In this document: positions 17,801 through 26,900 of the stretch, piece by piece | How positions within the stretch are numbered: the stretch's first letter is position 1 | How the letters are laid out: the number at the start of each line of letters is the position of its first letter | From: JAFGDI01 sp963662515 | GTDB taxonomy: Bacteria > Planctomycetota > Phycisphaerae > Sedimentisphaerales > SM23-30 | Length of the DNA: 64,000 bases | NCBI GenBank assembly: GCA_963662515.1 | Contig: OY759675.1 | Location: forward strand, 868,001 to 932,000 | Direction: 5' to 3' | The notes under the pieces: generated by a model | Told to the model about the DNA's origin: nothing | Database searches by the model: none | The model's input: the letters and a program-made list of their open reading frames with translations, nothing else | Position numbers and translations under genes: made by a program

Positions 17801-17864
17801 CAGCTGGGGAGATACTAATAGTGGCTAATGTAAGCAAAAAAGATAGCTTAAGTTTAGTATTCAT
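14844..17864 (-). CDS. Large secreted protein: FN3-like module with nested dockerin, PA14, GxGYxYP-type domain
   Basis: 1006 residues, signal peptide 1-21, GGAG ten bases before the start. Residues 22-210 form a beta-rich domain of unknown type. Residues 212-259 are the first half of an FN3-like module (HNVYLGTDPDRVKFA). Residues 260-313 are two dockerin/EF-hand-like repeats (DLDGNRNVDLGDIARLADKW and DLDNSGIIDIGDLSLLATQW). The FN3-like module resumes at 319-365 with YYWRVDEEHSDQTYKG. Residues about 366-500 are a PA14 carbohydrate-binding domain (YSFYVSTDDGVRLYINN..DNW). The rest contains GPSGAGYAFHHYM and MSDGDNL, which recall the GxGYxYP putative glycosidase family. It probably binds and perhaps cleaves glycans outside the cell. 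The GxGYxYP assignment is by motif only. Confidence 0.8.
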   Translation of the reverse strand: MNTKLKLSFLLTLATISISPAGINYIDAELTNTTINGQSPVNSVNYSTNFTELDGLWGWRTNRTDVNGAGIWVTDGGTGSISDLESTQPLKVNITLPQSGNYKLYALIMNNNSGTGHWDIASRIGDTGQFTSYNKYAPETTRALASDFNGTVKIANGNDMSFKVMIGEYTALSANETVSIYINGLDGWDGQTGLDQRTRFDGLGYEKVAPLSLLASNPSPGDNADYILTNDTLLKWDAAQGSLQHNVYLGTDPDRVKFANDLDGNRNVDLGDIARLADKWLKHITGTSIQSLDLDNSGIIDIGDLSLLATQWLTSDNSSFLGSFDLQNNQCSTAPLYPDRNYYWRVDEEHSDQTYKGNTWHFKTFKADGLTARIYDDIYLSELKATRIDPQINFNWGQAAPAPLVGPETFSIEWTGAIAVPQSGEYSFYVSTDDGVRLYINNILIIDNWTDQSIAEKSDNLFLRSGYVYPIRMEYYDNTGSAVATLSWSGPGINKQIIPTGYLASTMPELRPKDIWVVDLNSQPVSMRFLTLTLQGLVAKDEPAILTKQGGLTTLIRTTMEQEGTVFHDNASAWTLLNKFRDKIEGLIVCGSDLESVNAATSLCGPMNAIGVYETILAEVQSRTGLPVLADVRGLNELAIYNNYQNLFNNELMVDVNKIDFLRDISITRNAFTYYNVDSATRIQFIDGLTSQGMVMGWGSNAEYGWVKDVSKANASGVPSDWSKNLSTLSRLQTNIPKPPRKYPEPVKEGERIVAFSMSDGDNLQVMAGDFITNTKFFGHPARGTFPISWEFPPSMGEFIPRGVRCYYEAANYGNNADCFIAGPSGAGYAFHHYMTGQATFAKNTGQAMKKCGLTVATLINENNADITEVDEFLDRPEIMGIAYKDWAPYNRRNGAIYWHNGKPCVSYKFLLWAGDVDDPSGLGDWKTVSAGIAAMPSSPATNQGSYAIINSNAWSFGAVGGPVQAIVNTIELLPPNTRVVTVEELIILLRNNFGTPVSQQEYYDM

Positions 17865-17965
17865 AATATCATTTCTCCAAAACCTTTATTAAGAGATCAT
17901 TATTTCTGGTGGCATAAAGTATTTTCACTTATGAGATTACGCCCGCAATATGTGATCGTGTCGTA

Positions 17966-17999
17966 TAAAAGAAAGGAGAGAGCCCAAGCCCTCTCCTTA
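17966..17999 (-). terminator. Terminator of the dockerin-tailed beta-repeat gene
   Basis: AAGGAGAG (17974-17981) pairs with CTCTCCTT (17991-17998) around a ten-base loop. The minus-strand continuation TTCTTTTATA is T-rich. It lies about 30 bases after the stop at 18028. Confidence 0.75.
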
Positions 18000-18027
18000 A
18001 CACAGTTCTTTGTCCTACACACTGAAC

Positions 18028-20739
18028 TTATTGTTTTTCCCAAAGCCAGGCCTGGGCAAACATTGCCAGGTCGGCTAAGTCAACTTTGTTATCAGCATTG
18101 AAGTCAGCTCTGGCTGGATCGAATATTTCTCTGAGCTGTAGCAGTTGGCCGCCGGCAAAACCGTAATTTGAGGCCTCAACCACAAGCAGTTCAAAATCCT
18201 GAGTAGAATTATTGATAAGGTTTATGGTATCGGCACCGGTTATGCCATTGTTAGCAGCCCAGATCAGATTGTACTCGCCACCAGCCTGATAGCTCGGCAA
18301 GGTGTTAATAATTATGTTGAGATTAGCTATCTGAGCACCATTTACGAACTGTGTATTATCAGAGTCTGCGCCAACGGTTATCATTGTGCAGCCATTGGCA
18401 TCAAGTTCAAATGCGAGTTTAGCCGAAGCATCGCCCACAGTGAGTTGTTGAGTGCTTATACTGCTTGCAGCAGAGCCAATTACGCGAAATTCTGAATTTG
18501 CGTTCAGGTTTAATGAGCCAATGCCGTTCAGGCTTCCCCCTGAGATCAGATACTGGGCATCATTGATGAGGTCATTGCTTGGACTGCCCAGAGTTATTAT
18601 GGTATTATTCAACAAAACATCGCCAGCTGTTTGAGTTACCACGCCTCTGCTTCCTGTTTCAGGTGAAACTTTTAACCCAACAGCATCAAGAGCAGTTGAG
18701 CTGATATTTACCTGGCCGCCATTGATATTGAGTTTTCCTATTGCCTTATCGCCAATGATCAGAGGGGTGTGAACCATATTGAGCGATCCGCCGTTAACTT
18801 CAATAGTAGCAGTTCCTACCTCAGTGCGACCGACTGAAACATTATCAAAGTCAGTAAATGATAAAGAGCCGCTGTTTAGCTGTATTTTAGAGTTGCGATG
18901 CATATATACCGGGCGGGCAGATTTACCAGCATTTATGAAGGTTGCGTTACCACCGTTTATGTTGAATAAATCATTACTGGCAGGGCATTTACCCATGAAT
19001 TGATAATAGTAGCTCGATGAGCCGCTGGTAACATCAAAGGTAACATTCAGAGCTCCTCCATTGAGATCGTAAGTGCCGCTGGAGGAGTTGTTGTCAGAGA
19101 AGAGGAATCCACCATTTATATTAGCATTAAACTGGCCGCCGTTTTGTATGACATTTGATGGGTAGTTGCGGGAAAGAACATAGTAGCTTGTAGTATCCAG
19201 AGTTATGCTGCTGCTGTCATTTATTGTGGTTAGCGAGCTGTCTGTTTCGCCACTGCCGAATCTTTTCCCGGCAGGACAGATAAGCTGGGCATTACCGGAT
19301 AAAGTCATATAGCTGCTGTAGTGGAAATCACCACTTAGGTCAATATCAACTATTCCATTGTTGATAATTACATCGTTTTTAGCAGTTGGTGAGGATCCCA
19401 GGTCCCAGTTAGCCGGGTCTGACCAGAGGGTATTGCCAGCCATGTTAGTCCAGGTCCATACTGGTACAGGCTCAAAAATAATTGTGTCAGACAATTCTGA
19501 GTTACCATATCCATTGCTGACGATGCAGTTATAACTGCCAAAGGTGTCGTTGTTTATTGATACTGATAATACGCTCTGGCTTTCTGTAGTATTGATGGAA
19601 TAATTGGCGTCAGGAGTAATGGCGATGCCATTATAATACCAGGTTACGGCTGTTACCGGGTAGTTTGCATGAGTTGAGTATTGAGCGGTAATGTTTACTA
19701 CCTGGCCCGGACGGCACTTATCATCATCTTTGGTTATACTGCTGATACGAGGGATGAAATATGTAGTTTCAAAAGACCAGACGGGGCCGAGTATGTTATT
19801 GGGGTCACCGGCAGGTCTGTTACTGACAACATTTCCCTCCATGTCCTGTTCAACCTGTTCGATCTGCCAATAATAGGTTTTATTATACTGAGTTGAAACA
19901 GAGTAATAAGGTGTATGGATGGCAGATGTGTTCATAAGTGTCATTGTCTCAGGAGCCGTGCCATAGTAAACATAGAAATCCTGGTAGTCAAAGTTATTTG
20001 GGTCTTTGCCAGGTACCCAGGAAATTGTAAGCTCTGGAGTTGCAGACAGGTCAGTAGTGTTATCAGCTGGCGAAGGAGTGTGCGGCTTTTGCACCGGAGC
20101 CAGTAATACGCCATCAAACCATGAACGGAACCCAACCTGGCCATTTATATTGACATTGTTAACATCGTTGAAATAGGCAGTTAGTTCTCCGGTTGCACTG
20201 GCCTGAACCACGCCACAATAGACTGCGTACATACAGGCGTTGTTTATAGAACCCTGTTCTTCTCTATATGGGTAAACGCCAGCAGTTGTATTGTGATAAT
20301 TGCCCAGATTGTATTTGGTCAGAGAAGCATCATCGCCGATGTCGGCTGTTTGCAGGAGATAATTGCCTGTACTGAAGCCAAGACGAATGCCCCAGCTTTC
20401 ATTTGCGCCAGAGTTAACTTTGCCGCCCGCAATGGCATAGACATCATAGTAGCCAGATGAGTTTAGTCCTGTCATTGGCATGCTGAATTCAGTGCCTTTA
20501 ACTGTCAGGCTTGACTGGCCAGAGTCCCATAGGTCACCCAAAGTGCCCCATGCTTTAGTTCTGAATCCCTGGGTACTAAGAGTGCCCTTATAATCATAAT
20601 AAGAATAAGCCTGTGTACCGATCAGTTCGCTGGCAGCATTGTAAATGTCTGCTCCAGTTGCATCGTACGCCATTACCTGTTCTGCGTACAGACAGAGTAA
20701 CGCTAATGCAATTTTGCCAAAACATCTAACCTTTTTCAT
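18028..20739 (-). CDS. Secreted repeat protein with FN3-like, Ig-like and C-terminal dockerin-like motif
   Basis: 903 residues; GGAGA seven bases before the ATG. Signal peptide 1-24. Residues 25-215 are a domain with HNT.AGVYPYREEQ-type sequence and no recognised family. About 218-325 is the planctomycete FN3-like module (YVYYGTAPETM, YYWQIEQVEQ, GPVWSFETT). About 330-425 is an Ig-like domain (VTWYYNGIAI, SYNCIVSNGYG). Residues 430-870 are rich in NGG, LNINGGQV and VNGGSL repeats, typical of right-handed beta-helix or autotransporter-like passengers. The last 25 residues (DFNADNKVDLADLAMFAQAW) are one dockerin-like repeat, a common planctomycete C-terminal tag of uncertain role. Probably a surface adhesin or polymer-binding protein. 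Confidence 0.82.
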   Translation of the reverse strand: MKKVRCFGKIALALLCLYAEQVMAYDATGADIYNAASELIGTQAYSYYDYKGTLSTQGFRTKAWGTLGDLWDSGQSSLTVKGTEFSMPMTGLNSSGYYDVYAIAGGKVNSGANESWGIRLGFSTGNYLLQTADIGDDASLTKYNLGNYHNTTAGVYPYREEQGSINNACMYAVYCGVVQASATGELTAYFNDVNNVNINGQVGFRSWFDGVLLAPVQKPHTPSPADNTTDLSATPELTISWVPGKDPNNFDYQDFYVYYGTAPETMTLMNTSAIHTPYYSVSTQYNKTYYWQIEQVEQDMEGNVVSNRPAGDPNNILGPVWSFETTYFIPRISSITKDDDKCRPGQVVNITAQYSTHANYPVTAVTWYYNGIAITPDANYSINTTESQSVLSVSINNDTFGSYNCIVSNGYGNSELSDTIIFEPVPVWTWTNMAGNTLWSDPANWDLGSSPTAKNDVIINNGIVDIDLSGDFHYSSYMTLSGNAQLICPAGKRFGSGETDSSLTTINDSSSITLDTTSYYVLSRNYPSNVIQNGGQFNANINGGFLFSDNNSSSGTYDLNGGALNVTFDVTSGSSSYYYQFMGKCPASNDLFNINGGNATFINAGKSARPVYMHRNSKIQLNSGSLSFTDFDNVSVGRTEVGTATIEVNGGSLNMVHTPLIIGDKAIGKLNINGGQVNISSTALDAVGLKVSPETGSRGVVTQTAGDVLLNNTIITLGSPSNDLINDAQYLISGGSLNGIGSLNLNANSEFRVIGSAASSISTQQLTVGDASAKLAFELDANGCTMITVGADSDNTQFVNGAQIANLNIIINTLPSYQAGGEYNLIWAANNGITGADTINLINNSTQDFELLVVEASNYGFAGGQLLQLREIFDPARADFNADNKVDLADLAMFAQAWLWEKQ

Positions 20740-21345
20740 TATGTGTCTCCAATATGTATTGAAAAGAAAATATAAGCCAAAGAGTAACGCACTCTATAGC
20801 ATTTCATGTAAATTATGATAGTTCTAAAAGGTAGTTATAGTTGACTGGTTTTGTCATGGTGCTATTTGTATGGTTATTTTGTGCCGTTTGTTTTTTTAAT
20901 TACATAATGTAATTATTGTGTAATTAGTTTATGGGACCAGATGCATAGTTAATTGTTGGTAATTGTCTTTTTGTAACCTTTGCTTGTGTGGTGTAACAAA
21001 CTAAGACGGAATAATACAAATAGTAGTGGGGAAAATCGTTTCTCCTGAAAAATATCTTTCTTCTCTCCATTTTTTTGTCTTTTCTCGTAAACAAACTGAA
21101 TTGCTAAAAACAGACTGTCCATAAATAGAACAATCCAGAAAGCCATTTTCCAGTCATAAAATAAATAAAATAGTGTTATTAATTTATGAGACTTGAGGAA
21201 ATAGTTTCTGTGTATAGTAGTTATCTATTAATAATTTACACTTATTGTCAGAGGTGTTTTGTATCTTTATGGTGGGCTTGAATAAAGTAATATTGGTATT
21301 ATTGTATCATTTGGTTAATCTATTGTCCTATAGTGACATTGGGCT
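20740..21345. other. Intergenic region, AT-rich
   Basis: It lies between the start of the dockerin-tailed gene and the end of the GH3 gene. A 65-codon open frame on the minus strand near 20949-21146 has no ribosome site and an implausible mixed composition, so I do not call it. Apart from the palindrome at 20899, I see only possible AT-rich promoter elements. Confidence 0.4.
20899..20913. promoter_or_regulatory. TGTAAT palindrome upstream of the dockerin-tailed gene
   Basis: ATTACAT-A-ATGTAAT is a perfect 7+1+7 inverted repeat about 160 bases upstream of the start at 20739, with a further TGTAAT at 20919-20924. The half-site is the same as in the cluster upstream of amt. It is AT-rich, so this may be chance. 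Confidence 0.25.
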
Positions 21346-21351
21346 TTAATT

Positions 21352-21395
21352 GAAAAAAAGAACTCCTGCCCCTTGGTAGGGAGAGGAGTTCTTTT
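21352..21395 (-). terminator. Terminator of the mannan-degradation operon
   Basis: AAAGAACTCCT pairs with AGGAGTTCTTT, with CCC/GGG extending the stem. A-run on the left and T-run on the right make it bidirectional. It ends the GH92-GH38-GH3 transcript about 36 bases after the GH3 stop. Confidence 0.85.
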
Positions 21396-21430
21396 AATCA
21401 ACATTAAGAAACGGTTAAGCGGAAGCAGAG

Positions 21431-23851
21431 CTATTTTATTAGTGAAGGTGAGATTATATAGGTATCGCCAGTTACAGATATATTCTTTTTTAATCTCATA
21501 TCTGCTGAGCTTGCCCCTGCCATAATTTCAAAATCACCTGGTTCAACTACGCGGTCAAGGTTGGTGTTAATAAGCCATAGGTCGCGTGTTGGTATTAAGG
21601 TGAACGAAACTTGTTTGCTTTCGCCAGCGGCCAGGTGGATACGCTCAAAACCTCTTATATCCTTGTCGTAGGGGATAACACTGGCGTATCTGTCTCTGAC
21701 ATAAAGCTGCACAATTTCATCACCTGCGTATTTGCCTTCATTCGTAACGGTTAAGCTGACAGTTACGCTATCAGTGGCATTGATCTTTTCGCTGCTTAAC
21801 TTCAGGTCTGAATATTTAAATGTGGTATAGCTCAAACCATAGCCGAACGGGTATAATGATTCAGTAACTCTGGTATTACCAGTTCCGTTAGGGTTATTGC
21901 CGCTGGACTGCTTACCAAGTGCCGCATTATGAACCGGGAAATTGATCGGTATCTGTCCGGCGGTACGAGGGAAAGTTATCGGCAGCTTGCCGCCCGGGTT
22001 GTACTTGCCAAAAATAGCATCAGCGACCGCCTGGCCCATGAATTCACCGCCAAACCAGGCATCGAGTATTGCCGGGCAGTATTTATCTTCCCAGTTAATG
22101 CTTAATGGTCTGCCATTAAGTAAAACGACAATTACCGGCTTGCCTGTGGCATGCAGCTTTCTGAGCATTAGTTGCTGATTTTGAGGCAGGTCAAGAGAGG
22201 TTCTGGATTTACATTCACCTACCATATCTTCACTTTCGCCTACTACAGCGATAATATATTCACAATCAGCAGCAGCCTTGACTGCCGCATCGATCATATT
22301 GATCTCTTCGCTGGCAATTTCGGTATAGATGATCTCGTTTACAGGCCAGCTTTTTTCATGATGGTTGCAACCTTTGCTATAGACTACTTCAATATTGTCA
22401 GCACAGGCCTGCTTTATTCCCTCCAGAACACTGATTACATTACCCTTTTTGGGGCCATAGCGACTCCAGCAGACTTCTTTTTCGACAGCACCCGGGCCTA
22501 CCACGGCAATGCGTTTAACTTTGGTTGGGTCAAGCGGCAGGGTATTGTCCTGATTCTTTAACAGAACCAGAGATTCTTGTGCAGCTTTCAGAGCAACTGC
22601 CCTATGCTCATCACTGGCTACAATGGTATCGGCCGCAACTGCATCAACATAGGGTTTATCAAAAAGTCCCAGCTTGAATTTCACCGCCAGTACATCTCGT
22701 ACACGGGCATCGATAATATCCATTGATAATTTACCTTCTCTCAAGGATTCCCTGATCAGATTGATAAAGTCTTCGGGCTTGGAGAAATTAGTGCGAACAT
22801 TGCCGCCTGCTTCAATATATGCCCGGGCTGCTTCCTTGAAATTTGGGGCTATTCTGTGTTTGTGATGTATCTGTTCAACCGCATCGGAATCAGAGACTAC
22901 ATAGCCGGTAAAGCCCATTCGCTTACGGAGGATATCGATCAGGAACTGGCTGCTGGCAGAGATGGGCACGCCATTCCAGTCATTGTACGAGCTCATTACG
23001 CCGGTAATATCTGCATTTGCTATTACCTGTTCAAATGCGTATAGATGAATCAGCTCCATTTCACGCGGAGCAACATGCGGGTCTGTTCGGCCATCGCCAT
23101 CACGACCGCCGTTAGGAATACTGTAAACGGCAAAATGCTTACAGGTAACGCCGGGCCCGGCACTGCGAATGCCTCTGGCCTGCTCAATGCCAAGCTGGGC
23201 GACCAGATAAGGCGATTCGCCATAGCACTCGACTACCCGTCCCCAACGCTGATCGCGTGGTACATCAAGTATTGGAGAGTATAAATGGGTATAGCCCAGA
23301 GCTGCGGCTTCTTTACCGGTTACTTTTCCAATTTCATTTACCAGTTGCCTGTTCCAGGTAGCACCTATGGCTATCTGACAGGGGAAGTTAGTGGCATAAA
23401 CATGACATACGCCCCGGATGCCCTCATTGGTAAAGTCAACAGGTATGCCCAGTCTGGTCTTTTCGATAAACCAGCGTTGGGTATCATTTATGGTCTGGCT
23501 GTGCTTTGAGGCTGGCCAGGCATACTCGGTATTGCTGATACCATTATGCTGTTCATCAATATTGGCGATACCATCTTTCCATATTTTATTGAGCCAGCCA
23601 TCGTTTGGCAGGGCATCTTCCAGTACCCGCTTATAGCCATAAAGAGTACAAAGCTGCACGGTTTTTTCGTCAGAGGTCATCTGGCTGAGCAAATCTTCAA
23701 CCCGTCTCTCAACTGATTCATCAGGGTTTTCGTAGATGTCCATAGTTCCATTTTTGTTGAAATCTATCCATGAATCATGGTAAATTTCACTGGCTGAAAC
23801 CGGAAGAGCCAGAGACATGGCAAATATCATCATCTTTAGTTTTTTGATCAT
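21431..23851 (-). CDS. GH3 family beta-glycosidase, secreted
   Basis: About 806 residues from the ATG at 23851, which follows AAAAGGAAACC and starts a signal peptide (MIKKLKMMIFAMSLALPVSA); an ATG eleven codons earlier is less likely. The GH3 N-terminal barrel shows VTCKHFAVYS and the nucleophile region GYVVSDSDAV (Asp near residue 321). The second sandwich domain contains YIIAVVGESEDM and GKLPITFPRT, and an FN3-like C-terminal domain has VTVSLTVTNEGKYAGDEIVQLYV. GH3 enzymes release terminal beta-linked glucose, xylose or N-acetylglucosamine; the substrate cannot be read from sequence. It is the last gene of an operon behind GH38 and GH92, so a side-chain or core sugar of a mannose-rich glycan is plausible. 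Confidence 0.9.
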   Translation of the reverse strand: MIKKLKMMIFAMSLALPVSASEIYHDSWIDFNKNGTMDIYENPDESVERRVEDLLSQMTSDEKTVQLCTLYGYKRVLEDALPNDGWLNKIWKDGIANIDEQHNGISNTEYAWPASKHSQTINDTQRWFIEKTRLGIPVDFTNEGIRGVCHVYATNFPCQIAIGATWNRQLVNEIGKVTGKEAAALGYTHLYSPILDVPRDQRWGRVVECYGESPYLVAQLGIEQARGIRSAGPGVTCKHFAVYSIPNGGRDGDGRTDPHVAPREMELIHLYAFEQVIANADITGVMSSYNDWNGVPISASSQFLIDILRKRMGFTGYVVSDSDAVEQIHHKHRIAPNFKEAARAYIEAGGNVRTNFSKPEDFINLIRESLREGKLSMDIIDARVRDVLAVKFKLGLFDKPYVDAVAADTIVASDEHRAVALKAAQESLVLLKNQDNTLPLDPTKVKRIAVVGPGAVEKEVCWSRYGPKKGNVISVLEGIKQACADNIEVVYSKGCNHHEKSWPVNEIIYTEIASEEINMIDAAVKAAADCEYIIAVVGESEDMVGECKSRTSLDLPQNQQLMLRKLHATGKPVIVVLLNGRPLSINWEDKYCPAILDAWFGGEFMGQAVADAIFGKYNPGGKLPITFPRTAGQIPINFPVHNAALGKQSSGNNPNGTGNTRVTESLYPFGYGLSYTTFKYSDLKLSSEKINATDSVTVSLTVTNEGKYAGDEIVQLYVRDRYASVIPYDKDIRGFERIHLAAGESKQVSFTLIPTRDLWLINTNLDRVVEPGDFEIMAGASSADMRLKKNISVTGDTYIISPSLIK

Positions 23852-23906
23852 AGTTTGGTTTCCTTTTACTGTTTTGTTTTTCATAGTTCTTGTACTAATT
23901 GTTTTG

Positions 23907-26900
23907 TTATTTGCTTATTGTTTGGCCGTAAACTTCAAACTCAAATATTCGGGCAGCTTTATCATCGTCCCGGGCCGGAGTGGTAATGTAGAGTCTGAGA
24001 AAACGGGCCTTAACCGGGGCAATGCAATGGCGTGAGATATCGTCAGTATTGTCCTGGACGCAGATCAGATCTTTCCAGTTGTTTTGACCATCAGGGCTGG
24101 TTTGAATACTGAAGTTAACGGTATTCCACCTGCTGTTAGTCCGGCCATGTTCGAGCATTTCTTTGATGACACCGGCATGTTTAATGACAAAGGTGTCAAC
24201 CAGGTATTCTGACTCCAGGTCAACGGCCAGCCAATGCTGAGCATTATCCTTATTGCCTGTGCAACACCATTTGCTGTTGTTCTGAACTGTGCCATCGACA
24301 GCCATGGCAGATGGTTCTTTATCAACATTGCCGCTGGCCCAGGTTTTTTTGTTGAGTGCCAGATTTTCTCTCATTTCTGGTTTGGGGGCCAGCTCTGGTA
24401 TATATGGTAATGAATCAATCAACCCAGAGGCTGCAATCGTCTTTTCAGAAGGTTTGTCAGCTAAAGTAGCAGCAAAGATAACAATATTGTTATTGTCAGG
24501 CAGTGTGATTTGACTGCTCTTTGAATCCAGAGCTATCTTATACATGAACATATTACAAAATTCGTATGATATGTTACCTGTCGGGTTGTGGCTGTGTGTG
24601 CCAACCCATGCTATCTGATCTTGTTTAAGGTATGGAATGTCATTTATACTGCCCCAATCAACTATTTTCTGATTATAGTCCTGGATTGTGAGCGTTTTTT
24701 TGCCGGCTGGCGTATTAAATGTGCCTGATGTGTCTTTGCCTCTGGCCGCAGCCAGAAAATAAACATTTTTATAACCTTTATTATCCAGTTGGATAGTCTG
24801 ACCATTACAAACAAGAGCATTTAATTGACCATCTGCAGTATCTCCGGTCATAAAAGAAATGCCATCAACGATGATCTCCTTGCCAAGTAATTCAGCCGGG
24901 TAGGTTATTTCGTTATGGAAGTTGCCATCGCTGCGGTTGGTGTCATAACTGAAGGCATCAAGATTGTATGGCAGAGATACCGTCTTTTGTTTTATCTGGG
25001 GCAGGCTTAGGGCAGGTTCTTCCAGAGTTAGGGCAAAGGTCATGGGCTCATAAGGCTTCAGGCTGAAAGCTATTTTACCATTTTCCAGCCTGGCGTCAGC
25101 GATATAGCGTTCGCAGCCATCGACGATAGAGGCGGATTTGATCTTTCCAAAAATAGAAAGAGTCAGTTCATCTGTTTTTTTGCCGTATAGCTCCTGGACT
25201 CGAACGATAAGTTCATCAGATCTTTGGGCCTTTTTAACGGCTTTGACAAAAGCCTGAGAGTCACTTACCTTTACCAGTGATAATTCAGAGCCAAGAGTCA
25301 TGGCAGATGGGTGTTTGTCAGTTTGGAATGCCATGGTCGGCTGGTTCATAGCTGCTGCCTGTTGGGGTATCTGGGCCGTGTTCCAGTTTCCGGCGTGAGG
25401 GGCTATAGCATAGGTGAATTTATGCTGGCCGATATCCTGGCTGCTGCCATGCATATAGCGGGCTTTAACTTTGGGGCTGTGCATCAGAGTGAGACGCAGG
25501 GTGTTGTCTGATGGTTTGTCCCAGCCGTATTTTGAATCGCTGAAAACGGAAACGCCATATTCACCTTCCGGTGTAGTAATATCGGCCCATTGCTGAGCCG
25601 GTACCTCAAATAATTTCTCAGTGTTATTTTTTCTTTGTATAGTGCCCATGCCCAGATCATAGGTAGCTTTTTCATTTGAGGCACTAAGTGGGAAACTTGC
25701 CTTGAGCAGAGTGTTTCTGGTACGCCAGTCGATCAGGTTTTCAATTGTTACCTGTTGACTGTCAAGGCCACTGGCGCAGAGAGAGATTTTCTGGAGGAAG
25801 GTAGAGTCGCCGTACTTTCTGCTGATCAGCAGGGCGGCTCGAGCCGGGCCATTTTCAGCTATTTCAACTTTTACAGAATCTCTGACGAAGGCATAAGGTT
25901 TTGCCATGACATCTTTGGGCATAATCTCCCATGCGGGCCATTCTTCAGAGTAGTTATCCAGCAATTCCAGTCGGCAGGTGTCAGATAATACCTCTTTATT
26001 ATTTATTTTATCGAAGATAGAAGAGATATTACCTTCGGTGTCAATACTAACTCGCAAGGCAGAGTTTTCCAGAGTGCTGGCTGATACAGTAATGCCAGAA
26101 GCGATCTGACATGGTTTGCGGCTGACTTGTACATCAAAAACTTTTAAGCCAACTGAAGGTACAGTGCCAATAAATGCAATAGTAAGCGATTTGTCGTCTC
26201 GGGCGATTATCTGAGCTGGTAATTCAGTTTTGCCATCATAAACTTTAATGTTGTCTGGGACCTTTTTTTCAAAACCAACTGTTGCTTCAATGATTCCGGT
26301 TCTGGCAATTGCCAGAGGGTTATAAGCTATAATTGGTGTACCTTTAACCTTGGTGTTAAGTGCCGGTGCCAGAGAGGCGACAGAGTTTGTAAGAATAGAG
26401 GCAAACTGGTTTTGCGAGATTATTTCGTCATTCCATGAGTAGTGGTATGCTTCCGGTATGCTTGTGCCGGTGAGGTCATCGTGGAAGCTGTGCCAGAGGA
26501 ATCTGGTCCAGGCTTCATTTAATGTCTGGGTCGGATACTCAACAGCATTGAAGATATCGGCAAATGCCGCTACTCTTTCGGTAGAGTCAGCCAGGAGCTC
26601 ATTCTGGCGGTTCCATCTTTTTAGGGCTGCCTGAGCTGTATAGCAGCCCACGCCATGCTTGCTCATCAGTAATTCACTGTTATAAACGGGCAGGGCGGCC
26701 TTTTGTTCTGTTGTTATGCTATTGAAAAGATCATCTGTTCCGGCACTAACAACTTTGATTGAGCTGGTGTCAGCCATAGCGGTAGTAAGCCATTGGCATG
26801 ATTCATCAGATGGGGCGCCGCCGGTGTCTCCAACTCCGAAATATTTAAACCCGGCATAAACCCCCGAACTCTTGCCCAGGGCGTTAATGCGGTTAATCCA

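Noticed and set aside
20949..21146. Minus-strand 65-codon frame in the 20.7-21.4 kb gap
   Set aside because: No ribosome site, abrupt switch from hydrophobic to Lys/Glu/Arg-rich sequence, no neighbours in an operon.
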